This document shows positions 7,309 through 14,713 of a stretch of 29,151 bases of DNA, piece after piece (position 1 is the stretch's first letter; every line of letters begins with the position of its first letter). The notes beneath the pieces were generated by a model. It did no database searches, had not been told where the DNA came from, and worked only from the letters and a program-made list of their open reading frames with translations. The DNA is from an uncultured Clostridium sp. (GTDB taxonomy: Bacteria; Bacillota_A; Clostridia; TANB77; CAG-508), in NCBI GenBank assembly GCA_946491915.1, contig CAMLYR010000010.1:1-29151 (forward strand), written 5' to 3'. The position numbers and the translations under genes were made by a program.

Positions 7309-8364
7309 CTATCTATTCTTTTTCTTCATGATGATATATAAAGAAGTACTCATAATTGCTATTATTATAACCACTATTGGTACATACAAATTCATACCTG
7401 TTTTTGGTAATTGTGTTGGTAAATTTTCTTCTGTTGTATTTGTCATATTTTCTTCCTCTTTTATTCCTTCTCCTTCATTCTCTGGTGTTTCCTCTTCTGG
7501 TGGTGTTGTCTCTGTATCTGTTACAGTCACTGTAAATGTATTTTCTGCAATAACTGCATCTGAAGAATCTCTATCAATCAATTTAAAAGTAAGTTTATAT
7601 TCTCCTGCTTTGTCAAAGATACCTCTAAGATTTAATACTTTATTAACATTTTGTCCACCAATGGCATATCCAGATGGGTCACCCCACCCACTATCTATCA
7701 AGTCATATTCTGTCTGTGTTTCATCAGTTCCTTTTAATTGCACATTTCCTCCATCAGGTGTTGTTGCATCTACTATAATTCTAGCATGAGCATAATTTTT
7801 ACCCATTGCAGATGTTAAGGAAAGTACCATTTCTTTTTCTTCATTTACAATTGGTCCACCTGTATAAGATAAATCAAATTTGTAATCTTCATATCTTGGC
7901 TCTACTACAATATTTTTCTCTAAAGCAGTTGTTATATCATCATAATTTTCACTAGCATCTGGATTTGCTAATCCTTCTGCAGTTACTGCTAAATCTGTTG
8001 GATTTGATGTCATAATCCCTTCCTTAGCTTTAAACGTTATACTCATGCTTTCTTTTGGACTTGTTCCTCCAGTGGAATCATAAAAAACAACTCTTACTCT
8101 TGTTCCATTATCATTAGGTGTTCCACCATCTGTTTCCACATATTCTAGTAAACTGTTATCATATGCAATATCAAATGTATAAGATCCTAATGGTTTTCCA
8201 AAAGTAATCGTAAGCGTTATGGTGTCTCCCGGATTTACCGTATCTTTATTTGTAGAAATTTCTATATCATCTAATGCAGCTGCTTGTACTGGATTTGGAT
8301 TGAATAATAGTATAAAAGTAAATAAAATTGATAAAATAAGTAATGTATTGAATATTTTTTTCAT
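7309..8364 (-). CDS. LPXTG-anchored cohesin-domain surface protein
   Basis: The 351-residue protein begins with a signal peptide at about 1-28 ending at VQAAA. A cohesin-like domain covers about 32-152 (YTFDIAYDNSLLEYVE, VVFYDSTGG, MSITFKAKEG). A second beta-rich domain covers about 155-282. A Pro/Glu/Thr-rich spacer reaches the sorting signal LPKTG at 319-323, which is followed by a hydrophobic helix and a basic tail, so it should be joined to the wall by the adjacent sortase. The cohesin closely resembles that of the membrane-anchored protein at 2713-3993, sharing the phrase Y-D-x-T-G-G. GGAGG at 8376-8380 precedes the ATG. It is the first gene of the minus-strand surface module and the likely wall-side receptor for the dockerin enzyme. 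Confidence 0.85.
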   Translation of the reverse strand: MKKIFNTLLILSILFTFILLFNPNPVQAAALDDIEISTNKDTVNPGDTITLTITFGKPLGSYTFDIAYDNSLLEYVETDGGTPNDNGTRVRVVFYDSTGGTSPKESMSITFKAKEGIMTSNPTDLAVTAEGLANPDASENYDDITTALEKNIVVEPRYEDYKFDLSYTGGPIVNEEKEMVLSLTSAMGKNYAHARIIVDATTPDGGNVQLKGTDETQTEYDLIDSGWGDPSGYAIGGQNVNKVLNLRGIFDKAGEYKLTFKLIDRDSSDAVIAENTFTVTVTDTETTPPEEETPENEGEGIKEEENMTNTTEENLPTQLPKTGMNLYVPIVVIIIAIMSTSLYIIMKKKNR

Positions 8365-8454
8365 TTTTTTAATTTCCTCCTTTTTTCATTTTGTAATATT
8401 AGTATGTCTCTTTTTGATATTTTTATTAAATTTTGAAAAAGAAGAAATTTCCAA

Positions 8455-8524
8455 TGTCTCATTGAGTTCGTTTGTCTATGCGACATTTTTTTGTCTCATT
8501 GAGTTCGTTTGTCTATGCGACATT
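8455..8524. repeat. Tandem 33-nt direct repeat
   Basis: Two identical 33-base units, 8455-8487 and 8492-8524 (TGTCTCATTGAGTTCG at the start, TATGCGACATT at the end), are separated by four T. The end of unit one and the start of unit two pair as ATGCGAC/GTCTCAT. Just downstream CGTCCCCAATGCGACATT (8543-8560) repeats the tail. This is a REP-like cluster between divergent genes. Confidence 0.8.
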
Positions 8525-8573
8525 AAATGTCCCAAACAGAAACGTCCCCAATGCGACATTTTTTCAAAAACTG

Positions 8574-8602
8574 TTGTATTTTTAAACATTTTAGGATATA
8601 AT
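8574..8602 (+). promoter_or_regulatory. asnS promoter
   Basis: TTGTAT (8574-8579), a 17-base spacer and TATAAT (8597-8602) lie just upstream of asnS. The leader would be only about 37 bases, too short for a T-box. Confidence 0.7.
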
Positions 8603-8645
8603 TACATTTGCGCTATAAAATAATTTTTTTAATTGGGGGATTTTT

Positions 8646-10037
8646 ATGAAAAAATTAGTCATTAAAGATTTATATAAACATACAAACGAATACAAAGATA
8701 AGGAAATCACATTAGAAGGTTGGGTAAGAACGATTCGTGATTCTAAAACTTTTGGATTTATTGAATTAAATGATGGTTCTTTTTTTAAGAATGTACAAAT
8801 TGTTTTTAGTGACAAGTTAGATAACTTTGCTGAAATTGCTAAATTATCTATTAGTTCTTCTATCAAGGTTACTGGTACTTTTGTTATTACTGAAAATGCA
8901 AAACAACCTTTTGAAATTCAAGCAACTAAAATAGAAGTTTTAAATTTATGTGATTTAGAATATCCTCTTCAAAAGAAAAGACATTCTTTTGAATATTTAA
9001 GAACCATTTCACATCTTCGTCCTAGAACCAATACTTTTAATGCTGTATTTAGAGTGAGAAGTGTATTTGCATATGCCATTCATAAATTTTTCCAAGAAAG
9101 AGGATTTGTGTATGTACATACGCCTATTTTGACTTCTAGTGATGCTGAAGGTGCAGGAGAAATGTTTACCGTTACTTCCTTTGACCTTGCCAATGTTCCA
9201 AAAACAGAGGATGGACAAGTTGATTATTCAAAAGATTTTTTTGGTGAACCTTCACGTTTGACTGTAAGTGGACAATTAAATGTTGAGACTTATGCGACTG
9301 CTTTTAGAAATGTGTATACCTTTGGTCCTACATTTAGAGCTGAAAATTCAAATACAGTGAAGCATGCTGCAGAATTTTGGATGATTGAACCAGAAATTTG
9401 TTTTGCAGATTTACATGATGATATGGATTTGGCAGAAGAAATGCTTAAATATACATTTTCTTATGTATTAGAACATTGCAAAGAAGAAATGGAATTCTTT
9501 AATAACTTTGTTGATAAAGGTTTATTGGAAAGATTAAATAATGTCATTCATTCTGAGTTTGCTAGAATTTCTTATACAGATGCTATCAAAGAATTAGAAA
9601 AAGCAAATGACAAATTTGAATTTAAAGTATCTTGGGGTGTTGATTTACAAACAGAACATGAAAGATATCTTTCTGAACAAGTATTTAAAAAGCCTGTATT
9701 TGTAACAGATTACCCAATGGATATTAAAGCCTTTTATATGAAGCAAAATCCAGATGGAAAAACCGTTGCAGCAGCTGACTTGTTAGCTCCTGGAATTGGA
9801 GAAATTATTGGTGGTAGCCAAAGAGAAGAAAATTATGATAAATTGGTAACCAGAATGAAAGAACTAAATATGGATATAGATAGTTACAACTGGTATTTGG
9901 ATTTAAGAAAATATGGTAGTTGTGACCATGCAGGATTTGGTCTAGGATTTGAAAGAGCCATTATGTATTTAACTGGTATGCAAAATATTCGTGATGTCAT
10001 TCCTTTCCCTAGAACACCTAAAAATTGTGAGTTTTAG
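8646..10037 (+). CDS. asnS: Asparaginyl-tRNA synthetase
   Basis: This cytosolic class IIb synthetase charges tRNA-Asn with asparagine. Its 463 residues match the usual bacterial length. The N-terminal OB-fold that reads the anticodon covers about 1-110 ([24 protein letters not shown]). Class II motif 2 is [20 protein letters not shown] near residue 229, and motif 3 is [15 protein letters not shown] near 428-442. The C-terminus [15 protein letters not shown] is the AsnRS form. GGGGG lies about 6 bases ahead of the ATG. The gene stands alone between its own promoter and terminator. Confidence 0.97.
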   Translation: MKKLVIKDLYKHTNEYKDKEITLEGWVRTIRDSKTFGFIELNDGSFFKNVQIVFSDKLDNFAEIAKLSISSSIKVTGTFVITENAKQPFEIQATKIEVLNLCDLEYPLQKKRHSFEYLRTISHLRPRTNTFNAVFRVRSVFAYAIHKFFQERGFVYVHTPILTSSDAEGAGEMFTVTSFDLANVPKTEDGQVDYSKDFFGEPSRLTVSGQLNVETYATAFRNVYTFGPTFRAENSNTVKHAAEFWMIEPEICFADLHDDMDLAEEMLKYTFSYVLEHCKEEMEFFNNFVDKGLLERLNNVIHSEFARISYTDAIKELEKANDKFEFKVSWGVDLQTEHERYLSEQVFKKPVFVTDYPMDIKAFYMKQNPDGKTVAAADLLAPGIGEIIGGSQREENYDKLVTRMKELNMDIDSYNWYLDLRKYGSCDHAGFGLGFERAIMYLTGMQNIRDVIPFPRTPKNCEF

Positions 10038-10047
10038 CTTATTATAT

Positions 10048-10095
10048 GAAAGTATACATATATATAACTTTTGTATGTATACTTTCTAATTTTAA
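10048..10095 (+). terminator. asnS terminator
   Basis: GAAAGTATACATA (10048-10060) pairs perfectly with 10074-10086 and is followed by TAATTTT. The T-tract is modest. Confidence 0.65.
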
Positions 10096-10140
10096 CATTT
10101 TTTAATGTATTTATGATATCAATAATTTTTTATTTCTAAT

Positions 10141-10332
10141 TCAATATTTTTTTATAATTTGTTTTTTGATATTCAGATTTATAGTGATGCTACTTGTAAA
10201 TTTCTTTCTTTTTTTTACTATTTTATTAATGATAATTTCTACAAAAACTAAAAGAATAATCATGATTGTAATTATAAAATTCGGTCTTAATTCTTTCTTT
10301 TTTACATTTCTTTTTTTATATCTTTTTTCCAT
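10141..10332 (-). CDS. Small basic single-pass membrane protein
   Basis: The 63-residue protein is unrecognised. It has a very basic N-terminus (about 1-16), one hydrophobic helix at about 18-38 and a basic C-terminal tail. The case for a real gene is its control region: AAGGAG at 10345-10350 and a near-consensus minus-strand promoter (-35 TTGCAA at 10414-10419, 17-base spacer, TATAAT at 10391-10396). The spacing of 12 bases between ribosome site and ATG is long. The opposite strand is also open over 10166-10372 but has no comparable signals. Small membrane regulators or toxins look like this; no function is claimed. Confidence 0.4.
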   Translation of the reverse strand: MEKRYKKRNVKKKELRPNFIITIMIILLVFVEIIINKIVKKRKKFTSSITINLNIKKQIIKKY

Positions 10333-10390
10333 TTATATATATTTCTCCTTTGTCGAAGCTTTTATTTTTTAATTTTAAATTTGTATTTTT

Positions 10391-10419
10391 ATTATATCTT
10401 TAGTGCAACATTTTTGCAA
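10391..10419 (-). promoter_or_regulatory. Strong minus-strand promoter
   Basis: TTGCAA, exactly 17 bases, then TATAAT on the minus strand. The start point would be near 10384, giving a leader of about 50 bases before the small membrane protein. It is one of the best promoters in the window. Confidence 0.65.
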
Positions 10420-10487
10420 GTATTTTTAAGTGCATATTTCATTACTTTTTAATTATAAAATATTTGTGATAACGATATTTATTTCGA

Positions 10488-10724
10488 TTGGTAGTGATAA
10501 ATTTGCAAAAATTAAAAATTCCTAGAAATCATAGTGGTATCACTAAAACTTTAAGGTTACCAGAAAATTTGATTAATGATGTTCAGATTTTAGCAGATTT
10601 AAAAAATATTTCCTTTAATAAGACTGTTATTGAACTACTAGATTTTTCTCTTAAAAATTTAGATGATGATGATAAAAAATTAATTGAAAAAAAACGAGAA
10701 AATTTTACTCAAGATTATAATTAA
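10488..10724 (+). CDS. Ribbon-helix-helix (Arc/CopG-like) DNA-binding protein
   Basis: The 78-residue protein contains a ribbon-helix-helix fold: a short strand with ITKTLRLPENL, then helix A (INDVQILADLK) and helix B (SFNKTVIELLDFSLKNL). Such proteins dimerise and bind operators through the strand pair; many are antitoxins or plasmid and transposon repressors. The tail is charged. The start is uncertain: TTG 10488, GTG 10494 and TTG 10503 are all possible and none has a good Shine-Dalgarno sequence, while the conserved fold begins after residue 15. No toxin gene lies beside it. The region around it is very AT-rich. Confidence 0.6.
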   Translation: MVVINLQKLKIPRNHSGITKTLRLPENLINDVQILADLKNISFNKTVIELLDFSLKNLDDDDKKLIEKKRENFTQDYN

Positions 10725-10794
10725 CATGACACAATATATACAGTTAAATTTCATACAAAAACCTATATGAAAAAATCACTTTTTAGTATTGGGC

Positions 10795-10835
10795 AAAAAA
10801 ACAGGCTAGTTATCATCTTTAACTACCTGTTTTTA
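10795..10835 (-). terminator. proS terminator
   Basis: On the minus strand AAAACAGG and TAGTTA pair with TAACTA and CCTGTTTT, with one bulge, and the arm runs into seven T (10794-10800). It ends the scpB-proS transcript. Confidence 0.85.
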
Positions 10836-10839
10836 CTTT

Positions 10840-12279
10840 TTAATATTGTCTTCCCCAAACCACCATTTTCGTTGCTGGTTTACCACAACATACACAAGTA
10901 TCACCTAAATGTTCTTGTTCAAAAGGCATACATCTAGATGGTGCACCTGTCTCTTCTTTTACTTTATCTTCACACTCTTGACTTCCACACCACATCGTCT
11001 TTACGAATCCTTGATTCTCTTCTAAGTTTTTCTTTAATTCTTCCATATTGTGTGCAACTGTTGTCTTTTCTTCCATTCTCTTTTTACATACATTATACAT
11101 AGATGTTTGTATATCTTTCAATAATTCGTCTAATTTTTCTTCTATCTCTTCTAATTTTACAGAAATCTTTTCTGAAGTATCTCTTCTAACAAAAACAGCT
11201 TCTCCATTTTCTATATCTCTAGGACCCATTTCAATTCTAACTGGTACTCCTCTCATTTCCCAATCATTAAATTTATATCCTACAGAATAATTATCTCTAT
11301 CGTCTAGCTTCATTCTAAATTTTTTGCTTAATCTATCATTTAATTTATTTGCCTCTTCTAACACGCCTTCTTTTTGTTGTGCAATTGGTACAATCACTGC
11401 TTGAATTGGTGCAACAAGTGGTGGCAATTTTAGTCCTCTATTATCTCCGTGAGCCATAATCACTGCTCCAATTAATCTTGTACTAATTCCCCATGATGTT
11501 TGATATGCATATTCTTGATCTCCATTTTTATTTTGGAATTTTACATCAAATGGTTTTGTAAAGTTTTGACCAAAATAATGTGACGTTCCTCCTTGTAAAG
11601 CTCTACCATCATGCATCAATGTTTCTACTGTATAAGTTGCTTCCGCTCCTGCAAATTGCTCTTTTTTTGTTTTTTGACCTTTTAATATTGGTATTGCCAA
11701 TAAATTTTCTATAATATCTGCATATACCTCTAACATATCCATTGTAAATTGTTTTGCTTCTTCAGCAGTTTCATGAATGGTATGTCCTTCTTGCCATAAA
11801 AATTCTCTTGAACGTAAAAATGGTCTGGTTTCTTTCTCCCATCTTAATACACTACACCATTGATTGTATAAAAATGGTAAATCTCTCCATGAGCTTAGCC
11901 ATTTTGAGTACATAGTAGAAAAGATGGTTTCTGAGGTAGGTCTCACACATAATCTTTCTTCTAGTTCTTCTCCACCTCCCATAGTTACCCAAGCAACTTC
12001 TGGTGCAAATCCTTCTACATGGTCTTTTTCTTTATTTAATAAACTTTCTGGAATTAATACTGGCATAGAAATATTTTTTACTCCATGCTCTTTAAATTTT
12101 TCATCTGCATATTTTTGGATATTTTCCCATATAGCATATCCATATGGTCTGATGGCAACAAATCCTTTTACATCTGTATAGTCTGCTAACTCTGCTTTCA
12201 ATACAATGTCTGTATACCATTGTGGAAAATTTTCATCTATATTGGTAATATCTTTTACAAATTCTTTATCATTTTTCAT
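10840..12279 (-). CDS. proS: Prolyl-tRNA synthetase, archaeal/eukaryal type
   Basis: This class II synthetase charges tRNA-Pro. The 479-residue form is the shorter type 3 enzyme found in some Clostridia, without the editing domain inserted in the long bacterial type. The catalytic core shows RPTSE at 113-117 and motif 2 [15 protein letters not shown] at 146-160, followed by WQEGHT. The anticodon-binding domain lies at about 285-400. The C-terminal domain carries CGSQEC and CVCCGKP clusters, probably a zinc site, and ends in the family's aromatic WGRQY. GGAGAGA precedes the ATG by about 9 bases. It sits 40 bases after scpB and probably shares its promoter; no T-box leader is seen. Confidence 0.96.
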   Translation of the reverse strand: MKNDKEFVKDITNIDENFPQWYTDIVLKAELADYTDVKGFVAIRPYGYAIWENIQKYADEKFKEHGVKNISMPVLIPESLLNKEKDHVEGFAPEVAWVTMGGGEELEERLCVRPTSETIFSTMYSKWLSSWRDLPFLYNQWCSVLRWEKETRPFLRSREFLWQEGHTIHETAEEAKQFTMDMLEVYADIIENLLAIPILKGQKTKKEQFAGAEATYTVETLMHDGRALQGGTSHYFGQNFTKPFDVKFQNKNGDQEYAYQTSWGISTRLIGAVIMAHGDNRGLKLPPLVAPIQAVIVPIAQQKEGVLEEANKLNDRLSKKFRMKLDDRDNYSVGYKFNDWEMRGVPVRIEMGPRDIENGEAVFVRRDTSEKISVKLEEIEEKLDELLKDIQTSMYNVCKKRMEEKTTVAHNMEELKKNLEENQGFVKTMWCGSQECEDKVKEETGAPSRCMPFEQEHLGDTCVCCGKPATKMVVWGRQY

Positions 12280-12319
12280 AATTAAAATCTCTCCTCATAT
12301 TAAAATTTATTTTTCTAAA

Positions 12320-13024
12320 TTATTCTTCCCCTTCCCTTTCGGGCATTGGAGCCTCTTGCTTACTATGAGGTTCATTTACTTCCCCTTGATTATCCACATC
12401 TGCCACATCTTTATGTTCTGCTATTTCAGTATTTTCACTATTAATTTGTTTATCCTCATGCTTTTCGTTTTCTACTAAATCATCAATCACAATTTGTTGA
12501 TTACTATCTAATTTATATCTTGGTAATTCTGGCAAATCTTTTAATGAACTGTATCCAAACATTTTTAAAAATTCATCTGTTGTTTTATATGTCATTGGTT
12601 TTCCAGGTAAATCTGCTTTTCCCGCTTCTTCTATTAGTCCATATTCTAATAATTTATATACACAAGCATCTGCTGATACCCCTCTTATTGCTTCAATTTC
12701 TGCTCTTGTAATTCTAGGATTATATGCAATAATGGATAAGGTTTCCAATGCTGCAGTTGATAAATTTGGTTTTGTTCGTTTATCTAAAATTGGATATATG
12801 TATTCATATAAATCTTTTTTGGTTGCTAATTGATAACCATCTTCTACTTGAATAATTTCAATTCCACGATTATTTGCTTTATAATCTTGTTGCATGCTTT
12901 TAATAATTGTTTGAATCTCTTCTTCATTTTTTTCTAAAACTAATATCAATTCACTAGATTTTACAATTCTTCCTGCTGCAAATAATATGGCTTCAATAAT
13001 TGCTTTTGTTTTTTCTAATTCCAT
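12320..13024 (-). CDS. scpB: Segregation and condensation protein B
   Basis: ScpB is the winged-helix kleisin-binding subunit that works with Smc and ScpA in chromosome condensation. The first 175 or so residues are typical: AIIEAILFAAG at the start, then TKPNLSTAALETLSIIAYNP and GVSADACVYKLLEYGLIEEAG, with the second winged helix ending at KMFGYSSLKDLPELP. The last 50 residues are an acidic, low-complexity tail (many Glu, Asn, Asp) longer than in model species. The ribosome site (TAGGGA) is weak. The usual partner scpA is not adjacent. The pairing with proS looks like an operon. Confidence 0.93.
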   Translation of the reverse strand: MELEKTKAIIEAILFAAGRIVKSSELILVLEKNEEEIQTIIKSMQQDYKANNRGIEIIQVEDGYQLATKKDLYEYIYPILDKRTKPNLSTAALETLSIIAYNPRITRAEIEAIRGVSADACVYKLLEYGLIEEAGKADLPGKPMTYKTTDEFLKMFGYSSLKDLPELPRYKLDSNQQIVIDDLVENEKHEDKQINSENTEIAEHKDVADVDNQGEVNEPHSKQEAPMPEREGEE

Positions 13025-13060
13025 TTAATTCCCTACTTTTCTTTATTGAATTTACTATAT

Positions 13061-13089
13061 ATTATGTCAAAAAAAGCTTGCTGTGTCAA
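13061..13089 (-). promoter_or_regulatory. scpB-proS promoter
   Basis: TTGACA (13084-13089), a 17-base spacer and CATAAT (13061-13066) on the minus strand lie about 37 bases before the scpB start. Confidence 0.75.
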
Positions 13090-13124
13090 GGGTTTTAAAG
13101 GATTTTATGTGACTTTACTGATTT

Positions 13125-13365
13125 TTTAGTTACAGTTCAGACCTTTCCCATTAAGAGGAACGATATGGTAGAGTTTTAAATGTTCGAATGCGACCGGAGT
13201 CGTTTTAGAAATTCTTATATTTAAGTCGTAAAGGGTCCTGTTTCCGGGTATTGTTACGATTTAGATATTAGAATTTCTTAAACGGAAATCGGAGGGTAGC
13301 CGAGAACTTTAAAAATCTACCATATCGTTCCTCTTAATGGGAAATGTTTGAACTGTAATGATTTT
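13125..13365. repeat. Long imperfect palindrome E2
   Basis: The arms 13130-13180 and 13308-13359 pair almost perfectly for about 50 bases. After an internal loop a second stem follows, 13207-13231 with 13254-13279, and then a 22-base apical loop with GGGTCC and CCGGGT. The loop sides contain GAATGCGACCGG (13186-13197) and AGCCGAG (13298-13304), much like E1. It lies between the divergent scpB and 54-residue genes. No open frame in it looks coding. Confidence 0.85.
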
Positions 13366-13391
13366 TTTACTTGAAATAATTGTAAAATTTC

Positions 13392-13420
13392 TTGCACTTT
13401 TTCATTTTATATGCTACGAT
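13392..13420 (+). promoter_or_regulatory. Promoter of the 54-residue protein
   Basis: TTGCAC (13392-13397), 17 bases, TACGAT (13415-13420). The start point would fall just before the AAGGAGGT at 13434-13441. Confidence 0.65.
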
Positions 13421-13448
13421 ATAAAAAAATACTAAGGAGGTAATTCCT

Positions 13449-13613
13449 ATGAGTGAAGATAAAAAAATAGAAATTGTATCAGGTGATGAAAACGATTTAG
13501 ACATATCTCCTGTACATGACCATATTAGCCCTATAAAACCCAAAAATACAGATGATAAAAAACCTAAAAACATCGTGATTCCTAAAGAGAAAAAAGAGGA
13601 TGACAAAAAATAA
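13449..13613 (+). CDS. Small charged protein of 54 residues
   Basis: The protein starts MSEDKKIEIVSGDENDLDIS, continues through PVHDHISPIKPK and ends in a run of Lys, Asp and Glu. It has no membrane segment or cysteine and is probably flexible. Support for it being real comes from a perfect AAGGAGGT 7 bases before the ATG, a promoter at 13392-13420, and a terminator after the stop. From memory its opening resembles small conserved hypothetical proteins of Clostridia; this is not verified. The antisense frame over 13367-13606 is explained by this gene. Function unknown. Confidence 0.75.
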   Translation: MSEDKKIEIVSGDENDLDISPVHDHISPIKPKNTDDKKPKNIVIPKEKKEDDKK

Positions 13614-13639
13614 TTGGATACTACATATTAAAATTGCAA

Positions 13640-13704
13640 AAAAATGATTATATTAAATACAAAACTTAACTTGTGTTTTAACATAATCATTTTTATTTTT
13701 TATA
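13640..13704 (+). terminator. Terminator of the small charged protein
   Basis: AAAAATGATTAT (13640-13651) pairs with 13683-13694 and is followed by ATTTTTTAT; the loop contains a weaker inner pairing. Confidence 0.65.
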
Positions 13705-13795
13705 TCTTTTTTTATCTCAAATTTATTTTATATTTTTTCTTATCTTTTTTCTTGTCTTTTTTTGTCTTTTTCATTATAGAATCTTTTTAATATTT

Positions 13796-14470
13796 TTAAT
13801 TTTTTTTATATTCTACAATCTCTCCTAGTATTTTAAAATCATCAATTAGATATGTAGGATTTGCATTTTCTAAAATCTCTATCTTTTCATAACCATATGT
13901 TACAGCAATCGTATCTATTCCCGCATTCTTACCAGCCATAATATCTGCTTTTGTGTCTCCTACCATAACAGATTCTTCTTTTGAAACATGTAATTGATTC
14001 ATAATATAATTTATAATCTCTGGGTCTGGTTTTGGTTTAAAATGACTTTCTCCTGTTCCTAAAACGAATTCAAATTCATTCAACTTGAAATATTCTACCA
14101 TTTTATCTAAAATTCTTTTTGGTTTACCAGAAGCGATTGCCATGCAAAATCCTTGCTTTTTTAAATTTTCTAAAGTCTCTTTTACATTTTCAAAAAGTGT
14201 TGTTTCATCAGCATAATGACCTTCATCAATATAATATTTACGATATTTTTTTACATATTCATTAGCCAATATTTCTTTATCTTTTGGTAAAACACGTTTA
14301 AACATTTCCTCCAAATCTAATCCTGCCAGCTTTTGAAATTCCTCTTTTGTAATTTCTTTACTTTCATTGTTTTTTAATGTATGATTAAATGCTAAAAATA
14401 CATCTTTTTCACTATCCCATATGGTTCCATCTGCATCAAATATGATTAATTTTTTCTTGATTTTCTTCAT
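13796..14470 (-). CDS. HAD-IA phosphatase, phosphoglycolate phosphatase-like
   Basis: This 224-residue cytosolic phosphatase has the HAD signature FDADGT at 11-16 (D12 nucleophile, D14 acid), the SGKPKR motif II, the conserved lysine in HFKPKPDPE and motif IV MVGDTKADIMAGKNAG. The small alpha-helical cap between motif I and II places it with Gph/PpaX-type enzymes, but substrate is not readable. GAGGAAAAAT lies just before the ATG. It is one gene with its own promoter; a very T-rich tract lies past its stop. Confidence 0.85.
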   Translation of the reverse strand: MKKIKKKLIIFDADGTIWDSEKDVFLAFNHTLKNNESKEITKEEFQKLAGLDLEEMFKRVLPKDKEILANEYVKKYRKYYIDEGHYADETTLFENVKETLENLKKQGFCMAIASGKPKRILDKMVEYFKLNEFEFVLGTGESHFKPKPDPEIINYIMNQLHVSKEESVMVGDTKADIMAGKNAGIDTIAVTYGYEKIEILENANPTYLIDDFKILGEIVEYKKN

Positions 14471-14517
14471 ATTTTTCCTCTTTTCTTATATATCATTTTT
14501 CTCTTTTAATTTTAAAA

Positions 14518-14546
14518 ATTATATACTATTTTCTATCTTCTTTCAA
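14518..14546 (-). promoter_or_regulatory. Promoter of the HAD-IA gene
   Basis: TTGAAA (14541-14546), a 17-base spacer and TATAAT (14518-14523) on the minus strand. Confidence 0.65.
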
Positions 14547-14637
14547 GAATAAATGTGAATTTTTCCTTGTACAATAAAAAATTGAATCATGATTTAGAAA
14601 AGGCTAGACCATAAATTCAACTCTCAAAATTCCTCTT

Positions 14638-14666
14638 TTGACTATTTCGCAAAATCCTTGTATAAT
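14638..14666 (+). promoter_or_regulatory. mutS2 promoter
   Basis: TTGACT (14638-14643), 17 bases, TATAAT (14661-14666). The leader to the AAAGGA ribosome site is about 30 bases. Confidence 0.75.
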
Positions 14667-14713
14667 AATATATATTATGTTTATTTTAATAATAATGAAA
14701 GGAACTTATCTAT

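Noticed and set aside
7328..7789. A 153-codon plus-strand open frame
   Set aside because: It lies antisense to the LPXTG cohesin gene, has Ser/Val-rich composition expected from a shadow frame, and has no ribosome site.
8455..8524. CRISPR array
   Set aside because: Only two units with a four-base gap; no spacers of the right size and no cas genes.
8603..8645. Possible T-box leader for asnS
   Set aside because: The promoter leaves only about 37 bases, and no T-box sequence or antiterminator is visible. The scpB-proS leader is likewise too short.
10166..10372. A 68-codon plus-strand hydrophobic frame
   Set aside because: Phe/Ile-rich translation of AT-rich DNA with no ribosome site; the minus strand has the better signals.
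13367..13606. A 79-codon minus-strand frame with hydrophobic stretches
   Set aside because: The opposite strand has a promoter, a perfect ribosome site and a terminator for a 54-residue protein; this frame has none of them.
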